Positions 58,474-64,000 of a stretch of DNA of 64,000 nucleotides are shown here, one piece after another. Position 1 is the stretch's first letter. Each line of letters starts with the position of its first letter. The notes beneath the pieces are model-generated. The model searched no databases. It saw only the letters and a list, made by a program, of their open reading frames with translations, and was not told the origin of the DNA. Made by a program: the position numbers and the translations under genes. Origin of the DNA: Prolixibacteraceae bacterium (GTDB taxonomy: Bacteria > Bacteroidota > Bacteroidia > Bacteroidales > Prolixibacteraceae); the NCBI GenBank assembly GCA_009773765.1, contig WTWZ01000002.1:124001-188000 (forward strand), read 5' to 3'.

Positions 58474-59631
58474 TTAAATTTTGTTGGTTTTCAGTTTGTT
58501 AATTACCGGGTTGGCATACAACCGTAAAAATCTCTCCTGTATGTCGGTGATTGGATAATCGATGTTAACCATGGCCTGTTCAACCATTATTTCAAATTTC
58601 TTTGCTTCGGAGTGGGTGTATTTACTTTTAAACCGGTGTTCCTGCATCAGCATATCGTAAGCAATATAATTGTTGGGCCAAAGTTTGTAATTCGAATAAA
58701 TCTGATGATCAATCTTTTCAGCAATTTCCTGCGCAATTTTATTTTGCTGTTCTTTCGATTTTGAATTTGCATCATCAAAATCAACTTCAATTGGTTTACC
58801 AAACGAAAAACGTATTCTTCCTTTCGGGTTAAACATCCCCATCGACATGCTTTTCAGGTCGTCTTTGCTTGTTTTTTTCTGGCCGTAATGTTCCTTTTTT
58901 ATCAGTTCTTTTATTTTTGCCAGTCCGCAGGGCTCAATTTCGTATGAAATGGAAACCGGAACAATGTTTAGTTCTTTGTAGCCTTCAGTGATGCCTTTGT
59001 TATTGCTCATATTCAGCATTTTCAGAACGCTTACCTGCGTTTTGTCATTACCGTCTTTAGTTCGTCCTTCGCGCTGTGCAATCCAAACCGAAAGATTATC
59101 CCCGACTATTGATTTGCGGATGAAATGCGAAACTTTCGTTGATGCTTCCATCAGTTCGCGGGGAGGTAAGTTGCGCTTGATTATAAAAGCCCGGTTTAGT
59201 TTTACAGCATGTTCAATCCAGTTATATAAAAGTAAATTGTTCCCAATCGCAATGAGTGTGGTATTCATCCCTTTTTCAAAAATCAGAAAATTCAGTAACG
59301 CCGCATCCAAAACAATATCCCGATGGTTCGATATAAAAAGGTAGGGTTTCTTTTTATCCAGATTTTCAATGCCTGAACAGCTTAACCCACCGGATGATTT
59401 ATTAATAACAGTCCCAAGTAAATCATAAACAAAGGTTCCCTGCAACTGTTTGGTATTGCGTATCATTCTGAGTTGCAGTTTCACCATTTCCACTACTGGC
59501 CTGAACTTAAAAACGTGTGCAAGGACCTCGTCGAAAACCGGATCTTTCAGCATCACCGCAATTTTCGATTTTACCTCTTTATCGGTGTACGGGCGAATAT
59601 CATCAAAATCAAAATCGGGCATATTTGACAT
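58474..59631 (-). CDS. 1-acyl-sn-glycerol-3-phosphate acyltransferase-like
   Basis: FISNHRDIVLDAALLNF, WIAQREGRTKDGN. Confidence 0.85.
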   Translation of the reverse strand: MSNMPDFDFDDIRPYTDKEVKSKIAVMLKDPVFDEVLAHVFKFRPVVEMVKLQLRMIRNTKQLQGTFVYDLLGTVINKSSGGLSCSGIENLDKKKPYLFISNHRDIVLDAALLNFLIFEKGMNTTLIAIGNNLLLYNWIEHAVKLNRAFIIKRNLPPRELMEASTKVSHFIRKSIVGDNLSVWIAQREGRTKDGNDKTQVSVLKMLNMSNNKGITEGYKELNIVPVSISYEIEPCGLAKIKELIKKEHYGQKKTSKDDLKSMSMGMFNPKGRIRFSFGKPIEVDFDDANSKSKEQQNKIAQEIAEKIDHQIYSNYKLWPNNYIAYDMLMQEHRFKSKYTHSEAKKFEIMVEQAMVNIDYPITDIQERFLRLYANPVINKLKTNKI

Positions 59632-59674
59632 GGTTGCGTTTTTATAAAAACTCAGCAAAGTAATACATTCAATT

Positions 59675-61714
59675 TTATATTTTCAATCGTAACTGAAATT
59701 TTAACTCGGTTTTGTTGTTCCCCTCGATTTCATTATAGCCCGAACTGATTGCACCGCTGCCGTTCCAGAGCGTGTTGCCTATTTTAAACCAGCAATCGAG
59801 ATTTTTGGCAATTTTATAATTCAGGTTGATATAAGTCCTGAAGCCATTTCCGTAATATGCCGGAATTGAAAAAGTATAAAGCAAATCGTTTTCGTATGCG
59901 TAAATTCTCGAATTATAACTGTCTGTATTGAACCAGGCAATCCTTGCTGATATGTTCACGGGGATTTTTAACGGTTTATATTGAATATCCTGAAAAACCA
60001 TTAATCCGTATTCTTTTCCCAGTCCTTTGTATAAAGCATGTTCAATGCGGGTTTTCAAAATAATTTTTTCGTTGTATTTATGATAGAAATGCAACCGTAA
60101 TTTTTGGGTTTTTCCGGGCAGGTTAACGTATCGTTCTTCCTGGGTAAATTTCAATTCCTTTTCTTCGTTTTTAAACCTTATGTAAAATTCTGTTTTTCGC
60201 GACAGCACAACATCGGCTTGTGCCAGAACGTCCCACCCGGCTGAAGGGGCTGCAGTTGAATAATTTATCCAATGCGACTGGTAATAGTCAGAATAGGCAG
60301 AAAGGGCAACAAATTTTACTGGCAAAACCTTGATGCCGAAATACATTCCCGTTTCGTTGTTGATATTACTTCCTTCGGAAAAGGTATTCGCCCAGGGCGC
60401 CTGGTAGTTTTTATCGAAGTGGCGCAGCAAAGCCGAGAAACTTAACTGGTCGTTCAGATTGATTATTGCACCCTGCACAAATGCCTTTCCTTTCGATTTT
60501 GAAACGGCGCCTTCGCCAAACAACTGGTATTTTCCCTTGTTAAAACTATAGTCGATGCCGCCCGTTATGTTTTCTGTTCCGCTAAACCGGAACTGGTTGT
60601 ACAACTGGCTGGCTGGGAAAAGTGGCAAATTAAACTGTTGACGAATCAGGGTTGCCCCGATTTTAAGGTGACTGAAATTCCACGAAAAGAGTCCGCCGTA
60701 ATTGGTATTCCTAACTGCATTTTTATCCGCAATTTCGCTTTTTGTGCGGTGATAACCCGATGTTTGCAGGCTGGTGATAAAATAGCCGGACGAATCGTTT
60801 CCCTCCACATTTCCGTCGTGGTTTTTTTGCGAATAAAAAAAGCCCAGCCTGGCTTTTCCAAATTTTAGTGTTGTGGCCGCGCCCCTGAAAAACAGGTTTT
60901 CCTCAACGGCGGTTGAAGGGCGGATTCCCTGGTTGGTTTTCGAAATTCCCAGTACATTTTCCGATTTACCCGAAGTGTAGCCCTGCCATAAAACCAATCC
61001 CTGACCGGCACGTACCAGAAAATCGCCAACCGAAATGTTTTCAAAAGTAGAATTGATATTCAGCGAAACATGGGCTGAGTAAAAATCGAATCCCTGTTTG
61101 TTTGAATTCTTAAAAAACGATTCTCCCGGGTCTTTCTCGGCTGTTATTCCCGCCGAAAACTGGTCGCGCGCCTCGTAACGGTAACGTGTGTAATAACGGT
61201 ACTGATTGCCTTCATAAGGTTTCGTTCCATCTTCCCTTGATTGGTAGCCACTGGCTTTCTGAACCGTTCCAAGAGTTCTCAGTAAAAGCTGATTTTTACC
61301 ATATTGAAATGCTTCAGTAAATTTCTTTGATTCTTCCGTTGGGCCAAACCAGATAAAAGGTTCTATTTTCTGCAATAAACCAGTGGTAAAACCATTAATG
61401 GAATTCAGTTCGAAAATGGAATAAGCCGGGCCGTAATCACTTAGGTATTCGAGCAGTTTGCTGATTTGAACATCGTTTAAAACATACAGCCGCGAAAGTT
61501 CGGAAGCCGAAGTGGCGTTAATGTTGACGGGATTTTCCAGAAATCCTTCAAGGTCTTCAATAATCAGTGCAACATCGGTTTGCCCGTCAATATTATCTAA
61601 ATGAGATTCAATTACCGATTCGATTAATCTTGCAGGATCAGTTTCCTGGGCTGCTGACATAAAGGAAATTGCCACAAACAGGATCATCAATATTTTGTGT
61701 GCTATTTTCATCAT
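59675..61714 (-). CDS. Helix-hairpin-helix (ComEA-like) domain fused to outer-membrane beta-barrel-like protein
   Basis: NPVNINATSASELSRLYVLNDVQISKLLEYLSDYGPAYSIFELNSINGF near N-terminus; long alternating beta-strand C-terminus ending in FQLRLKI. Confidence 0.8.
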   Translation of the reverse strand: MMKIAHKILMILFVAISFMSAAQETDPARLIESVIESHLDNIDGQTDVALIIEDLEGFLENPVNINATSASELSRLYVLNDVQISKLLEYLSDYGPAYSIFELNSINGFTTGLLQKIEPFIWFGPTEESKKFTEAFQYGKNQLLLRTLGTVQKASGYQSREDGTKPYEGNQYRYYTRYRYEARDQFSAGITAEKDPGESFFKNSNKQGFDFYSAHVSLNINSTFENISVGDFLVRAGQGLVLWQGYTSGKSENVLGISKTNQGIRPSTAVEENLFFRGAATTLKFGKARLGFFYSQKNHDGNVEGNDSSGYFITSLQTSGYHRTKSEIADKNAVRNTNYGGLFSWNFSHLKIGATLIRQQFNLPLFPASQLYNQFRFSGTENITGGIDYSFNKGKYQLFGEGAVSKSKGKAFVQGAIINLNDQLSFSALLRHFDKNYQAPWANTFSEGSNINNETGMYFGIKVLPVKFVALSAYSDYYQSHWINYSTAAPSAGWDVLAQADVVLSRKTEFYIRFKNEEKELKFTQEERYVNLPGKTQKLRLHFYHKYNEKIILKTRIEHALYKGLGKEYGLMVFQDIQYKPLKIPVNISARIAWFNTDSYNSRIYAYENDLLYTFSIPAYYGNGFRTYINLNYKIAKNLDCWFKIGNTLWNGSGAISSGYNEIEGNNKTELKFQLRLKI

Positions 61715-62526
61715 AAATTAAACTGAATTGAAACGGAAGGTGTGAGCCCCAGGTTTCCGTGATAACTAAAACCAATATCCGTTGTAATTTTGCCCGTTTG
61801 AAAACCAATACCGGCGGTATAAGCCACCGGTTTGCCTGATACGCCAAATCGCAAGGCCAGATTTTTAACCGGGGAAAATTCAAGCCCCGACTTAAAAAGT
61901 ATAGGATTTTCGAAATTTTTTTCGGTTTCAAATATCAGCAGCACCATTTTGGGGAACTGATAATGTCCGCCAATCCTGAATACAGCAGGCATTTTCTGGA
62001 CTCCTTCCGGGGTTTTTATCCCTCCCTGTATCGGGTTGAAAACATGCGCTCCAAGAAACAGCCCATCGGTAGCTGCATAAACAATCCCTGCCCCGAAAGT
62101 TGCAAAACCGGCTGCACGTTCATTTTCGGGAAAACGATAAGATAAATATTCAAGCTGAACTGCAGCGCTGATTTTCTTTGTAAGCATTTTGGCAAAAGCC
62201 AGCCCAACTTTATGCTCTTTAAAGGTTCCCTTTCCAAACTGCGAAAAACTGGCGCCAAAGGTGCCGGCGCTTGCAGGAATTACCAATGAACCAGCAGTGT
62301 GCGAAAGTTCATCGACCATAAACCGCGATTCATAAAAAACGCCGCCCGAAAAACTTTCCAACCTGGCCAACCCTGCCTGGTTATGAAAAGTACTCCAGGC
62401 ATCGGAAACTGACACAAACGCATTGGAAAGCGAAAGCGCACGCGCCCCGGCAGGGTGGTTTTCGGCAGCAATCAGTTTGAAGGTTCCGGCAAAAAAAATT
62501 AATACAGTTAAAAAGGGCTTTTTCAT
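61711..62526 (-). CDS. PorV/PorQ-like outer membrane protein
   Basis: Signal peptide, GARALSLSNAFVSVSDAWSTFHNQAGLARL. Confidence 0.7.
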   Translation of the reverse strand: MKKPFLTVLIFFAGTFKLIAAENHPAGARALSLSNAFVSVSDAWSTFHNQAGLARLESFSGGVFYESRFMVDELSHTAGSLVIPASAGTFGASFSQFGKGTFKEHKVGLAFAKMLTKKISAAVQLEYLSYRFPENERAAGFATFGAGIVYAATDGLFLGAHVFNPIQGGIKTPEGVQKMPAVFRIGGHYQFPKMVLLIFETEKNFENPILFKSGLEFSPVKNLALRFGVSGKPVAYTAGIGFQTGKITTDIGFSYHGNLGLTPSVSIQFNL

Positions 62527-62666
62527 ACTTAAAATAAATGAGGCGTAACTCCCAGTTTTGTATTTTTATTTTTAGTTAATAGAATAGTTTCGTTAATTTG
62601 TGCCTTTATTTTTTGAATTACGAAATTACAGCAATAAAAGAACTATTAAAAATCAAAAATTCTGGA

Positions 62667-63209
62667 ATGAGGCAGGTAAAAATCCACGATAAAACATTTG
62701 AATTATATATTCCTTACGAGAAAATTAAAGGAGTTGTTGAAAAAATGGCAGAGAAAATGAATGTTGTTTTTGAGGGCAAAAACCCGCTGTTTGTCTGCAT
62801 TCTGAATGGCTCGTTTATGTTTGCTGCCGAATTGTTTAAAAGAATTGATTTGATCCAGGCTGAAATCACTTTCGTAAAATTGGCTTCGTACCAGGGCGAC
62901 AAAACAACCGGCGAAGTGAAACAACTCATCGGGCTAAACGAAAATATTGAAGGCAGAACGGTTGTGATTTTGGAAGATATTGTGGATACCGGAATAACAA
63001 TAGAGAACATTCTGGAACAGTTGAAAAAACTAAATCCTGCCGAAATTAAAATTGCTACTTTACTTTTAAAACCCGCTGCATTGCAAAAAGATGTGCAGTT
63101 GGATTATGTTGGCCTGGAAATTCCGAACGATTTTATTGTTGGTTACGGATTGGATTACAATGGCCTTGGCCGCAACCTGATAAATATTTACTCAGTTATT
63201 AACAACTAA
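62667..63209 (+). CDS. hpt: Hypoxanthine phosphoribosyltransferase
   Basis: VVILEDIVDTGITIENIL PRPP motif; likely start MRQVKIHDK. Confidence 0.94.
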   Translation: MRQVKIHDKTFELYIPYEKIKGVVEKMAEKMNVVFEGKNPLFVCILNGSFMFAAELFKRIDLIQAEITFVKLASYQGDKTTGEVKQLIGLNENIEGRTVVILEDIVDTGITIENILEQLKKLNPAEIKIATLLLKPAALQKDVQLDYVGLEIPNDFIVGYGLDYNGLGRNLINIYSVINN

Positions 63210-63222
63210 AAAATCAGCTAAT

Positions 63223-63795
63223 ATGTTAAATCTTGTTTTATTTGGGCCTCCCGGGGCAGGGAAAGGCACACAGGCAGAGTTCCTGATTAAATCTTACGGT
63301 TTGGAACATCTGTCAACCGGCGATTTGTTGCGCAGCGAAATTGCCGCAGGCACCAAACTCGGGCTTGAAGCCAAAAGTTTTATGGAAAAAGGAGAATTGG
63401 TTCCCGATGAAGTTGTGATTGGAATGATAAAAACCAAACTCGAAAACAACAAAGCGGTAAAAGGTTTCATTTTTGACGGTTTTCCGCGCACTGTGGATCA
63501 GGCTAAGGCGCTGGACAATCTGCTGAATGAAAATGGTACGCCAATCTCGGGAATGTTAAGCCTGGAAGTGGACAAACAGGAGTTGATAAACAGGTTAATG
63601 AAACGTGGTGAAATATCGGGACGGCCTGACGATCAGGATCAATCGGTAATTGAAAACCGGATTAACGTTTACAACCAGAAAACTTTACCGCTGATTGAAT
63701 ATTACAAACCACAGGGCAAACATTTCGGTATAAACGGAATGGGAAGTATTGAAGATATTGCCGGAAGGTTGGAAGCTGTAATTACAAAACTGTAA
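63223..63795 (+). CDS. adk: Adenylate kinase
   Basis: [27 protein letters not shown]. Confidence 0.97.
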   Translation: MLNLVLFGPPGAGKGTQAEFLIKSYGLEHLSTGDLLRSEIAAGTKLGLEAKSFMEKGELVPDEVVIGMIKTKLENNKAVKGFIFDGFPRTVDQAKALDNLLNENGTPISGMLSLEVDKQELINRLMKRGEISGRPDDQDQSVIENRINVYNQKTLPLIEYYKPQGKHFGINGMGSIEDIAGRLEAVITKL

Positions 63796-63802
63796 GAGAA
63801 AA

Positions 63803-64000
63803 ATGGCTGAATCGAATTTTGTTGATTACGTAAAGATTTATTGTAAATCGGGAAACGGAGGCGCCGGTTCAGCACATTTACGAAGAGAAAAGTTTGTGGC
63901 CTATGGCGGCCCCGATGGAGGCGACGGCGGCCGGGGCGGGCACATTATTTTACGGGGCAACGAACAAATGTGGACTTTGCTCCATCTTAAATATCAAAAA
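63803..64000 (+). CDS. obgE: GTPase ObgE, N-terminal part (truncated by window end)
   Basis: [47 protein letters not shown]. Confidence 0.95.
   Translation, partial: MAESNFVDYVKIYCKSGNGGAGSAHLRREKFVAYGGPDGGDGGRGGHIILRGNEQMWTLLHLKYQK

Overview
The window looks like a chromosomal segment from a Bacteroidota genome, probably Marinilabiliales/Prolixibacteraceae-like. This is inferred from protein styles and TAnnTTTG-type -7 boxes; no search was run. Most of it is ordinary housekeeping content: efp, O-antigen ligase/Wzz, tyrS, cvpA, rfaE2, radA, nagB, a ROK regulator, two PHP-type phosphodiesterases, cysteate synthase, a GH2 beta-galactosidase, hydF, lnt, lysS, recJ, hpt, adk and a partial obgE. 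The main accessory region is about 9.0-18.4 kb. It reads XRE regulator > PLD-nuclease/SNF2-helicase fusion > Eco57I/TaqI_C-type adenine methyltransferase > four-helix-bundle protein > small unknown > BRO/DinD-like protein. I interpret it as a split, type-ISP-like or DISARM/BREX-adjacent restriction-modification locus. It has a visibly AT-rich (swapped?) specificity domain, a large inverted repeat at the four-helix gene start, and a perfect 29-bp palindrome inside the BRO gene. Other points: (i) a family M19 dipeptidase frameshifted by a 19-bp tandem duplication; (ii) an MBL-fold hydrolase that lost its metal-binding core next to the island; (iii) a decayed IS1634-like transposase that the ORF track hides behind opposite-strand ORFs; (iv) an orphan truncated HigA-type antitoxin; (v) several toxin-antitoxin modules, one with a small partner missing from the ORF track; (vi) a 35-bp operator-like palindrome between the ROK gene and a divergent phosphodiesterase; (vii) a nested switchable hairpin array after the beta-galactosidase; (viii) a lone gene flanked by attC-like core sites. 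No tRNA, rRNA or CRISPR was recognised.
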